A stretch of 5,642 bases of DNA from UBA2942 sp045127535 (GTDB taxonomy: Bacteria; Bacillota; Clostridia; Lachnospirales; Lachnospiraceae): positions 1 through 5,642 of the forward strand of contig JBGVQN010000047.1 of the NCBI GenBank assembly GCA_045127535.1, written 5' to 3'. Below, one piece after another: positions 1 to 5,562 of this stretch. Within the stretch, counting starts at the first letter, position 1, and each line of letters begins with the position of its first letter. Made by a program: the position numbers and the translations under genes. The notes under the pieces are model-generated. The model was given only the letters and a program-made list of their open reading frames with translations. It was not told the origin of the DNA and ran no database searches.

Positions 1-2
1 GA

Positions 3-92
3 TACGCATATCCCATAACAGGCCATTTGGCAGGTCTGGACGGAGCGATCCGAGGTGACAGGAAGAAACTTTTAGCAATGGCGGGATATTAA
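3..92 (+). CDS. C-terminal end of an unidentified protein (partial)
   Basis: An open frame runs in from the left edge for 29 codons and stops at TAA 90-92. The visible end reads YAYPITGHLAGLDGAIRG and continues to ...KKLLAMAGY. The other two forward frames stop within the first 60 bases, and the codon choice resembles that of the pyr genes, so this is probably a real gene tail. I do not recognise the family. The tail is soluble in character, with a basic stretch (RGDRKK) near the end and no membrane segment. No clear terminator follows before the pyrF promoter at 168. Because this is a short partial frame, it could also be spurious. Confidence 0.5.
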   Translation, partial: YAYPITGHLAGLDGAIRGDRKKLLAMAGY

Positions 93-167
93 GGCATACT
101 GTATACAAAGAAAGGTTGCCAACGATTACTTGACAGAGACGATTTCCAAGTATCTGCCTGGATTGTC

Positions 168-196
168 TTGCGCTGGTTTTCTGCCTATGTTATAAT
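168..196 (+). promoter_or_regulatory. Sigma-A promoter of the pyrFKD operon
   Basis: The -35 hexamer TTGCGC (168-173) and a perfect -10 hexamer TATAAT (191-196) are separated by exactly 17 bases. A TGT immediately precedes the -10, giving the extended -10 element TGnTATAAT (188-196). Transcription should begin near base 203, leaving a leader of about 130 nt before the pyrF start at 333. This is the best promoter match in the window and the only good one upstream of the pyr genes. Confidence 0.85.
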
Positions 197-202
197 ATGT
201 AA

Positions 203-332
203 AAATTACTGGCAGTCCGTGGCGTGCTATATCAGTGGATATGCGGCGCACAGGTCTGCTCCACAGAGAGCTCTGCATCCGCGGAGACTGGCAGCTCTCT
301 TTAGGAAAAGCTCCGCAGAAATGAGGAAACAG
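203..332 (+). promoter_or_regulatory. Structured 5' leader of pyrF, possible attenuator
   Basis: The leader contains a small hairpin with arms ATATC (229-233) and GATAT (238-242) around an AGTG loop. A perfect 8-bp pairing of AGAGAGCT (265-272) with AGCTCTCT (293-300) follows. A competing pairing of GCGGAG (281-286) with CTCCGC (311-316) starts inside the loop of the 8-bp hairpin, so the two cannot easily form together. The second ends just before the pyrF ribosome binding site. The run after the 8-bp stem is only TT, so it is a poor intrinsic terminator. I see no convincing PyrR-binding loop. The pairings are seen directly; a role in pyrimidine control is inference. Confidence 0.4.
323..327 (+). 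promoter_or_regulatory. Ribosome binding site fixing the pyrF start at 333
   Basis: GAGGA at 323-327 lies 5 bases before ATG 333, a normal Shine-Dalgarno distance. The in-frame ATG at 321 and the longer frame reaching back to TTG 168 have no such site. The TTG at 168 is also the -35 box of the promoter, which rules it out as a start. Confidence 0.8.
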
Positions 333-1250
333 ATGATTAACCAGCTGACAGCCAAGATCCAGAAGTTAAACGCACCTATCGTAGTAGGATTAGACCCAAT
401 GCTTTCTTATGTACCGGAATGGATACAGCAGAAAGCATTTGCTGAGTTTGGAGAAACATTAGAAGGAGCTGCAGAGGCGATCTGGCAGTTTAATAAAGAA
501 ATCGTGGACAAGACCTGGGATCTGATCCCGGCAGTAAAGCCACAGATCGCCATGTATGAGCAGTTTGGCGTACCGGGAATGGCAGCATACCAGAAGACAG
601 TAGATTACTGTAAGTCCAAGGGACTGGTTGTCATCGGTGACGTAAAGAGAGGCGACATTGGTTCCACATCAGAAGCATATGCAGTAGGACATCTGGGCAA
701 GGTAGCGGTAGGCAACCAGAAGCTGTCTGCATTTAACGAAGACTTTGCAACAGTAAATCCATACCTGGGTTCTGACGGTATCCGTCCATTCTTAAAGGTC
801 TGCAAGGAAGAAAAGAAGGGCATCTTCATCCTGGTAAAGACCTCCAATCCATCCAGCGGCGAATTCCAGGACAGACTGATCGACGGCAAGCCACTGTACG
901 AGCTGGTAGGTGAGCAGGTAGCCAAGTGGGGCGAAGAATGTATGGGTGATGCCTACAGCTATGTAGGCTGTGTAGTTGGTGCGACCTATCCGGAGATGGG
1001 CAAGGTACTCCGTAAGCTCATGCCAAAGACCTACATCCTGGTACCAGGCTACGGCGCACAGGGCGGTACAGCAGAATCCCTGCGTCCATACTTCAATGAG
1101 GATGGCTTAGGTGCCATCGTAAATTCCTCCAGAGGCATCATTGCAGCCTACAAGCAGGAAAAATATGCAAAGTTCGGTGCAGAAAACTTTGGTGACGCAT
1201 CCCGTGCAGCAGTAGAGGACATGATCGCTGACATTGCCAGCATCTTCTAA
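333..1250 (+). CDS. pyrF: Orotidine 5'-phosphate decarboxylase, type 2
   Basis: This cytoplasmic enzyme decarboxylates orotidine 5'-phosphate to UMP, the last step of de novo pyrimidine synthesis. The product is 305 residues, the usual size for the longer type-2 form. The start at 333 is set by GAGGA at 323-327. Visible active-site elements are GLDP (19-22), AVKPQ (67-71, with Lys69) and the signature GDVKRGDIGST (102-112), which holds the Asp-Lys-Asp set D103, K105 and D108. VNPYLGSDG (141-149) is typical of this subtype. The phosphate-binding end is PGYGAQGG (238-245) with NSSRG (264-268). All key residues are present and the frame is intact. It is the first gene of the operon, and pyrK follows after 61 bases. 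Type 2 is inferred from length and motif context. Confidence 0.97.
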   Translation: MINQLTAKIQKLNAPIVVGLDPMLSYVPEWIQQKAFAEFGETLEGAAEAIWQFNKEIVDKTWDLIPAVKPQIAMYEQFGVPGMAAYQKTVDYCKSKGLVVIGDVKRGDIGSTSEAYAVGHLGKVAVGNQKLSAFNEDFATVNPYLGSDGIRPFLKVCKEEKKGIFILVKTSNPSSGEFQDRLIDGKPLYELVGEQVAKWGEECMGDAYSYVGCVVGATYPEMGKVLRKLMPKTYILVPGYGAQGGTAESLRPYFNEDGLGAIVNSSRGIIAAYKQEKYAKFGAENFGDASRAAVEDMIADIASIF

Positions 1251-1311
1251 AATCAAGACGATCCTCCCGGAAAGCGTCCCTAAGTCAAAAGAATAAATTG
1301 TGAGGTTTGTT

Positions 1312-2076
1312 ATGAAATACAAGGAAATGGCAAAGGTAATCAGCCAGGAAAAGCTGATGGACGGTATCTACAGCATGTGGATCCAGACAGAGCAGATCGC
1401 TGCAGAGGCAGTGCCGGGACAGTTTATTTCTGTATATTCCAAGGATGGCAGCCGTATGCTGCCTCGTCCCATCAGCCTGTGTGAGATCAACAGAGAAGCA
1501 GGCACACTGCGCATCGTATACAGAGTAGCAGGCGCAGGAACTGCAGAGTTTTCTGCATATGAAGCAGGAGAAACCATTGAGATCTTAGGTCCTTTGGGCA
1601 ACGGCTTCCCGCTGCTGGAGAAAAAGGCATTTTTAATTGGCGGCGGCATCGGTATCCCTCCAATGCTGCAGCTGGCCAAGGAATTAAACTGCGAAAAGCA
1701 GGTAGTGGTAGGCTACAGAGACAGCAACATGTTCCTGACAGAGGAACTGTCTGCCAACGGCGCTCTTTATGTAGCTACCGAAGACGGCAGCGTAGGCACC
1801 AAGGGCAATGTCATGGATGCCATCAGAGAACATGCACTGGATGCAGAGGTGATCTATGCCTGCGGCCCGACTCCAATGCTGCGTGCCATCAAGGCATATG
1901 CTCTGGAGCATAACATTGAGTGCTACATTTCTCTGGAAGAACGTATGGCATGCGGCATTGGTGCATGTCTGGCATGTGTGTGCAAGTCTAAGGAAAAAGA
2001 CCATCATACTCATGTAAACAACAAGCGCATCTGTAAGGATGGCCCTGTATTCCTGGCAACGGAGGTGGAACTGTAA
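1312..2076 (+). CDS. pyrK: Dihydroorotate dehydrogenase B, electron transfer subunit
   Basis: PyrK carries FAD and a [2Fe-2S] cluster and passes electrons from PyrD to NAD+ in the class 1B enzyme, a cytosolic PyrD2-PyrK2 complex. The product is 254 residues, normal for the family. ATG 1312 is chosen because TGAGG (1301-1305) sits 6 bases upstream; the in-frame GTG at 1300 overlaps that site. A ferredoxin-reductase-like fold is visible: the FAD motif RPIS (52-55), a glycine-rich GGGIGIPP (110-117) at the start of the nucleotide domain, and CGPTPML (184-190). The cluster ligands are C214, C219, C222 and C241 (C-x4-C-x2-C-x18-C), with an extra cysteine at C224. As I recall the Lactococcus lactis protein, its last spacer is about 14 residues, so the loop here is longer and His-rich. 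The stop overlaps the pyrD start by one base. Confidence 0.96.
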   Translation: MKYKEMAKVISQEKLMDGIYSMWIQTEQIAAEAVPGQFISVYSKDGSRMLPRPISLCEINREAGTLRIVYRVAGAGTAEFSAYEAGETIEILGPLGNGFPLLEKKAFLIGGGIGIPPMLQLAKELNCEKQVVVGYRDSNMFLTEELSANGALYVATEDGSVGTKGNVMDAIREHALDAEVIYACGPTPMLRAIKAYALEHNIECYISLEERMACGIGACLACVCKSKEKDHHTHVNNKRICKDGPVFLATEVEL

Positions 2077-2987
2077 TGGCTGAAAAGAATTTATCTGTCA
2101 ATATCGCAGGTGTCACATTTAAAAATCCTGTCATGACCTGTTCCGGTACCTTTGGCTCCGGTGCAGAGTACAGTGAGTTTGTAGATTTGAATCAACTGGG
2201 TGCAGTGGTGACCAAGGGTGTTGCCAATGTGCCGTGGCCAGGCAACCCAACTCCACGTATTGCAGAAACCTACGGCGGCATGATCAATGCCATTGGTCTG
2301 CAGAACCCTGGTATAGACGTATTTGCCCAGAGAGACATTCCGTTCCTGAAAAAGTATGATACCAAGATCGTGGTCAATGTGTGCGGACGTTCTGAGGCAG
2401 ACTATGTGGAGGTAGTAGAGCGTCTGGCAGAGGAACCGGTAGATATGCTGGAGATCAACATTTCCTGCCCCAATGTCAAAGAGGGCGGTATTGCCTTTGG
2501 TCAGAACCCGGCTTCTGCTATGGCCATTACCAAGGCAGTAAAGGCAGTGGCAAAGCAGCCGGTGATCATGAAGCTCAGTCCCAATGTAACAGACATTACA
2601 GAAATGGCAAGAGCTGTAGAGGCAGGAGGTGCAGACGGTATATCCCTGATCAATACCCTGACCGGTATGAAGATCGACATTCACCGCAGAGCCTTTGCGC
2701 TGGCCAATAAGACAGGCGGTCTGTCCGGTCCTGCCATCAAGCCGGTGGCAGTGCGCATGGTATATCAGGTAGCCCAGGCAGTCAAGATCCCTATCATTGG
2801 TATGGGCGGTATCTGTAACGCAGAGGATGCACTGGAATTTATTCTGGCAGGTGCAACTGCAGTGGCTGTGGGAACCTCCAATTTCAGAAACCCACAGACA
2901 ACTGTAGAGGTGGTAAAGGGCATTGAGGCGTATATGGATCGGTATGGGATTACGGATGTGAATGAGCTGATTGGTGCTGTGAGATAA
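2076..2987 (+). CDS. pyrD: Dihydroorotate dehydrogenase B, catalytic subunit
   Basis: PyrD oxidises dihydroorotate to orotate on FMN and hands the electrons to PyrK. The product is 303 residues, a complete class 1B subunit with no N-terminal membrane segment, so it is soluble and not of the quinone-linked class 2. Residues seen include CSGTFGSG (22-29) and AVVTKGV (43-49, with Lys47). The catalytic cysteine C131 lies in NISCPNVKEGG; a base cysteine here marks class 1, whereas class 2 uses serine. Further motifs are KLSPN (166-170), GGLSGPA (214-220), and the FMN phosphate elements GMGGI (242-246) and VGTSNF (265-270). ATG 2076 overlaps the pyrK stop as TAATG, with GGAGG at 2061-2065 inside the end of pyrK. 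This implies translational coupling and 1:1 output. A terminator follows within 40 bases, and no pyrE is attached. Confidence 0.97.
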   Translation: MAEKNLSVNIAGVTFKNPVMTCSGTFGSGAEYSEFVDLNQLGAVVTKGVANVPWPGNPTPRIAETYGGMINAIGLQNPGIDVFAQRDIPFLKKYDTKIVVNVCGRSEADYVEVVERLAEEPVDMLEINISCPNVKEGGIAFGQNPASAMAITKAVKAVAKQPVIMKLSPNVTDITEMARAVEAGGADGISLINTLTGMKIDIHRRAFALANKTGGLSGPAIKPVAVRMVYQVAQAVKIPIIGMGGICNAEDALEFILAGATAVAVGTSNFRNPQTTVEVVKGIEAYMDRYGITDVNELIGAVR

Positions 2988-3024
2988 AGGCAGTGATTGG
3001 CCTTAAAAAATATTACGAGAAAAT

Positions 3025-3072
3025 GCAAAACCGGAAATCTGATCATAAAACAGGGCAGATTTCCGGTTTTGC
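3025..3072 (+). terminator. Terminator of the pyrFKD operon
   Basis: A perfect 17-bp stem pairs 3025-3041 with 3056-3072 around a 14-base loop. The core is CCGGAAATCTG, flanked by AAAA on the left arm and TTTT on the right. The T-run lies within the stem rather than after it, and the mirrored A-run means the same structure could act on both strands. Its position 37 bases after the pyrD stop fits the end of the operon. Confidence 0.8.
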
Positions 3073-3170
3073 TGTGTAAAGATAAAATGGTTCCATTAAG
3101 GCAGATGCATGGAAGAAGTACTAAACGATAGTGTAATGCAGTATAAAATATATAAATGATTAAAAAGTAA

Positions 3171-3222
3171 TATTATGAAAACAGAAACATTATATAAAAA
3201 AATATATATTGTATTATGAAAA
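3171..3222 (+). repeat. 11-bp direct repeat and dyad upstream of the LysR gene
   Basis: TATTATGAAAA occurs at 3171-3181 and again at 3212-3222, 41 bases apart, close to four helical turns. The second copy runs into a dyad, TATGA (3215-3219), AAAA, TCATA (3224-3228). The dyad lies just upstream of the predicted LysR promoter. The copies are identical, but the region is so AT-rich that chance matches are more likely than usual. An operator role is inference. Confidence 0.4.
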
Positions 3223-3248
3223 ATCATATAGCTATTTTTCCTGGAGTG

Positions 3249-3257
3249 TGTTACAAT
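3249..3257 (+). promoter_or_regulatory. Extended -10 promoter of the LysR-family gene
   Basis: TGTTACAAT (3249-3257) is an extended -10 element, TGn followed by TACAAT. No good -35 hexamer lies 16-18 bases upstream, where TAGCTA is found, so the promoter would depend on the extended -10 or an activator. Transcription would begin near 3264, leaving about 44 nt before the start codon. An AT-only dyad (3265-3271 with 3276-3282) lies in that leader. The 235-base gap from 3073 to 3307 shows no convincing gene. Confidence 0.55.
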
Positions 3258-3307
3258 ACAGGATATATATATAACTATATATGGACATGATTTGGTGAGG
3301 CTGAAAT

Positions 3308-4234
3308 ATGAATACATTATACTTGAAATACGTACTAGAAGTAGAGCAGTCAGGTTCCATCTCTCGGGCTGCCAAAAACCTATTTATGGCGCAGCCCAAT
3401 TTAAGCAAAGCCATCAAGGATCTGGAATCTGAGATTGGATATAATATTTTTAACAGAACCTCCGGCGGTGTGACAATCACTGAAAAAGGTGGAGAGTTTT
3501 TGTATCATGCCAGAAAGATGATGGAGCAGGTTGTGGAAATAGAGAAGCTGTCAAACAGAATGGATGCCCAGAGCAGACAGTTTAAAATATCCATTCCCAG
3601 GGGCAGCTATATTGCCAATGGATTTACTGCTTTTGTGGCAGAGCTTGAGATTACTCATGGAATGGATATTACAATCAATGAGACCAATGCGTTGCAGACC
3701 ATCTCCAACGTTGCAGACCGGGGATATAATATGGGAATCATCCGTTATCAGCTTTCTGATGAAGAAGTATTTAAGAGCCGGCTGAAAAACAATAAGCTGG
3801 AACAGGAGACCATCTGGGAATTTGAATATGTATTGGTCATGTCCAAAGAACACCCATTGGCAGAAAAGAAAAAAATCTGTGTAGAAGACCTGCAGGATTA
3901 TATGAAAATAACCCATGGGGATATTGAAATTCCCCATACCCAGAATGACGGAGTGAAAGAAGAACATTCAAGAAAAACCATTTATGTGTACGAGAGAGGC
4001 AGTCAGTTTGATCTTTTGGCAAATGTACCTACTACTTATATGTGGGTTTCCCCGATTCCAAATTCCTATCTGGAAAAGAACGGATTGGTGCAGAGGGCAT
4101 GCAAGGCAGAGAACAACCGTTACAAAGATGTGCTTATTTACCGGCAGGATTACAGGCTAGGTGAATATGACAAGCTGTTTCAGAAAAAGATATATGAATC
4201 TAAGGTAGAGGTGGCTTCGGCAAAATATCGTTAA
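3308..4234 (+). CDS. LysR-family transcriptional regulator
   Basis: This is a DNA-binding protein of 308 residues, the normal length for the family. The N-terminal winged helix-turn-helix spans about residues 1-60 and shows the classic pattern: SGSISRAAKNLFMAQPNLSK (15-34), then IKDLESEIGYNIFNR (36-50) and a wing ending in TEKG. A linker helix follows (about 63-90). The effector domain starts near 92 (QFKISIPRG) and has the usual two-lobed pattern, including a VLVMSKEHPLAEK stretch (175-187). The start at 3308 has GGTGAGG (3294-3300) 7 bases upstream. The frame is intact. The next gene, on the same strand, is a formate/nitrite-family channel with its own promoter, so the channel is the likeliest target. 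The effector cannot be read from sequence. No gene name is assigned because the family is very large. Confidence 0.93.
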   Translation: MNTLYLKYVLEVEQSGSISRAAKNLFMAQPNLSKAIKDLESEIGYNIFNRTSGGVTITEKGGEFLYHARKMMEQVVEIEKLSNRMDAQSRQFKISIPRGSYIANGFTAFVAELEITHGMDITINETNALQTISNVADRGYNMGIIRYQLSDEEVFKSRLKNNKLEQETIWEFEYVLVMSKEHPLAEKKKICVEDLQDYMKITHGDIEIPHTQNDGVKEEHSRKTIYVYERGSQFDLLANVPTTYMWVSPIPNSYLEKNGLVQRACKAENNRYKDVLIYRQDYRLGEYDKLFQKKIYESKVEVASAKYR

Positions 4235-4243
4235 AATCCCTGA

Positions 4244-4286
4244 AAGAACTGTTATATAGGATCCTATATAACGGTTCTTCTTTTTT
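4244..4286 (+). terminator. Palindromic terminator after the LysR-family gene
   Basis: The left arm 4244-4259 pairs with 4264-4279 through one U-G pair (4250 with 4273), around a GATC loop, and is followed by TTTTTT at 4281-4286. Bases 4251-4272 form a perfect 22-base palindrome centred on GGATCC. It starts 10 bases after the LysR stop, a strong intrinsic terminator. Its centre also lies about 64 bases before the predicted channel-gene transcription start. Confidence 0.9.
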
Positions 4287-4310
4287 GTATTTCCTAAGCC
4301 GGAAAAAGTT

Positions 4311-4319
4311 TGTTATGAT
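4311..4319 (+). promoter_or_regulatory. Extended -10 promoter of the FNT channel gene
   Basis: TGTTATGAT (4311-4319) is TGn followed by TATGAT. The hexamer 17 bases upstream, TTCCTA (4291-4296), matches the -35 consensus at only three positions. An overlapping GATAAT (4317-4322) is an alternative -10. Transcription would begin near 4326, giving a leader of only about 24 nt. The promoter lies directly after the preceding terminator, so the channel gene is its own unit. Confidence 0.55.
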
Positions 4320-4349
4320 AATGCAGACAAAAATTAAGGAGTAAAAAAA

Positions 4350-5243
4350 TTGGAAAGTTATTTGTCTGTAAAAGAAGTAATAGAAAAATATATTGAGGGA
4401 TGTGAGGCCAAATGCCAGATGCCGTTAGGCCGCCTGGCTGGTAAGGCTGTGCTGGCTGGAGCAATGATTGCAATGGGAGCTGCAGCAAGCAGCGTGGCGG
4501 CACATACAATTTCAGATGTTGGTCTGGCAAGACTGGCTGCAGCAGTTGTATTTCCAGTTGGATTGATGATGGTTATACTGCTTGGTGCAGAGTTATTCAC
4601 TGGTGACTGCCTGGCTGCAATGAGTGTATTAGATGGGAAACAGAACATATGGAGCATTGTCCGTCTTTTACTGATCGTATATCTGGGAAATTTTGTTGGA
4701 GCTACCGTACTGGCAGTGTTGGTTTCTCTCAGCGGTCAGCTGAATTATTCCTCCGGACTCCTTGGCGCATATACCATAAAAGTTGCAGTTGGAAAAGTGA
4801 ATATTTCATTTACAGAAGGAATTGTATCTGGAGTGTTATGTAATATTCTGGTGTGTGCTGCCGTATTAATGGCTATGTGTGCAAAGGATATCACAGGTAA
4901 ACTGGTTGCCATATTTTTTACCATTATGCTGTTTGTAACAGCTGGATTTGAGCATTGCGTAGCCAATATGTATTATATTACAGCGGGCATACTGGCAAGC
5001 CATAATCCACAGTATGCAGAACTGGCAATGAACACATATGGCTATACAGTGGAACAGCTGGGTCAGTTAAATTTGACAGGCTATTTTGTTTCCAACCTTC
5101 TTCCAGTGACCATTGGAAATATCATAGGCGGAATTGCGTGTGTTGGTGTACCTATGTTTTATCTGAATTCCAATAAAACAAAGAAGGAGGAAAAGAAAAA
5201 TCCTGTTGCTTATTCAAAAATTCCTGGTGACATTACTCGCTGA
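4350..5243 (+). CDS. Formate/nitrite transporter (FNT/FocA) family channel
   Basis: This is an integral membrane channel for small monovalent anions, expected to be a pentamer with one pore per subunit. It has 297 residues; the core is the usual 270-280, plus a charged C-terminal tail (about 274-297). Six membrane segments are visible at roughly 29-51, 62-91 (broken), 103-127, 159-178, 184-213 (broken) and 246-272. GAELFTGD (79-86) holds the omega-loop threonine T84 (T91 in E. coli FocA). GFEHCVANM (199-207) holds the pore histidine H202 (FocA H209). NLLPVTIGNIIGG (249-261) is a family hallmark. F68, L72 and F195 align by position with FocA pore constrictions F75, L79 and F202. The start is TTG 4350, with AAGGAG (4336-4341) 8 bases upstream; an in-frame TAA at 4335-4337 excludes earlier starts. 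Formate or nitrite is likeliest, but the family also includes hydrosulfide channels. Confidence 0.93.
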   Translation: MESYLSVKEVIEKYIEGCEAKCQMPLGRLAGKAVLAGAMIAMGAAASSVAAHTISDVGLARLAAAVVFPVGLMMVILLGAELFTGDCLAAMSVLDGKQNIWSIVRLLLIVYLGNFVGATVLAVLVSLSGQLNYSSGLLGAYTIKVAVGKVNISFTEGIVSGVLCNILVCAAVLMAMCAKDITGKLVAIFFTIMLFVTAGFEHCVANMYYITAGILASHNPQYAELAMNTYGYTVEQLGQLNLTGYFVSNLLPVTIGNIIGGIACVGVPMFYLNSNKTKKEEKKNPVAYSKIPGDITR

Positions 5244-5348
5244 GTGAACAGGAGCCGCCTGTACAGCAGGAGTTCTCTATGTGTACTGGAATCTGATGAC
5301 AAAAAAGAGAAAATAGAAATTGACCGTCCTGAATAGGACATGTTGATG

Positions 5349-5399
5349 AAAACAAGTGGTTTGCAGTCGTTTCAACGATTGTAAATCACTTGTTTTTTT
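5349..5399 (+). terminator. Terminator of the FNT channel gene
   Basis: Arms 5351-5370 and 5375-5394 form a 20-bp stem with three G-U pairs around a TTCA loop, and a T-run extends to 5399. The outer pairs AACAAGTG/CACTTGTT are perfect. It lies about 105 bases after the channel stop codon. The bases in between hold only a short dyad, GTCCT (5326-5330) with AGGAC (5335-5339), and no gene I can support. Confidence 0.9.
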
Positions 5400-5424
5400 A
5401 AAAAAAGAAAGATGATTTTCTCAA

Positions 5425-5453
5425 TTTAAGTTTATTTAAGGAATACATACAAT
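5425..5453 (+). promoter_or_regulatory. Possible promoter of the transposase
   Basis: TTTAAG (5425-5430) and TACAAT (5448-5453) are separated by 17 bases. The -35 matches consensus at three of six positions, so it would be weak, as is common for transposases. ATTTAAG is repeated at 5424-5430 and 5434-5440. GATAAT at 5483-5488 is another -10 candidate but lacks a -35. Bases 5400-5496 otherwise hold only AT-rich DNA and the palindrome CGCTAGCG (5461-5468). Confidence 0.3.
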
Positions 5454-5496
5454 TTGCTTCCGCTAGCGTAAAATTTTATTCGGATAATAAATGAAA

Positions 5497-5562
5497 AGAG
5501 GACATCACTTTGTGATAAAGTATTAAGTACGACCAAAATACACACAAAGGAAGGTGTCCTCT
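5497..5562 (+). promoter_or_regulatory. Hairpin masking the transposase ribosome binding site
   Basis: AGAGGACATC (5497-5506) pairs with 5553-5562 (one U-G pair), and CTTTGTG (5508-5514) pairs with CACAAAG (5543-5549), around a 28-base loop with a small internal bulge. The ribosome binding site AAAGGAAGG (5546-5554) lies in the right arm, and the ATG at 5563 comes immediately after the stem. In mRNA that includes the left arm, the site would be largely hidden. Other insertion sequences are known to use this to limit translation from read-through transcripts. Confidence 0.6.

Noticed and set aside
130..156. Second promoter with TTGACA at 130-135
   Set aside because: The -35 is perfect, but the only nearby -10 is TATCTG at a 15-base spacing; the promoter at 168-196 is far better.
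214..227. PyrR-type binding loop in the pyrF leader
   Set aside because: AGTCC matches the start of the ARUCCNGNGAGGYU consensus, but the conserved positions after it mostly do not match and no anti-antiterminator stem is formed.
168..332. N-terminal extension of pyrF back to TTG 168 (55 extra residues)
   Set aside because: TTG 168 is part of the -35 box, the extension is unlike the family, and ATG 333 has a good ribosome binding site and matches the known PyrF N-terminus.
605..925. Reverse-strand open frame inside pyrF, and similar ones inside pyrK, pyrD and the LysR gene
   Set aside because: They lie wholly opposite well-supported genes, lack ribosome binding sites and resemble no family; they are frame shadows.
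3025..3072. CRISPR or mobile-element repeat in the inverted repeat after pyrD
   Set aside because: It occurs once, sits directly after an operon, and has the shape of a terminator.
3096..3317. Reverse-strand open frame across the AT-rich gap before the LysR gene
   Set aside because: Its composition (runs of Ile, Tyr, Ser) simply reflects AT-rich DNA, it overlaps the LysR start and promoter, and it matches nothing known.
5244..5340. Small gene or frameshifted extension of the channel gene
   Set aside because: No start with a ribosome binding site and no recognisable continuation of the channel protein was found; it reads as a 3' untranslated region.
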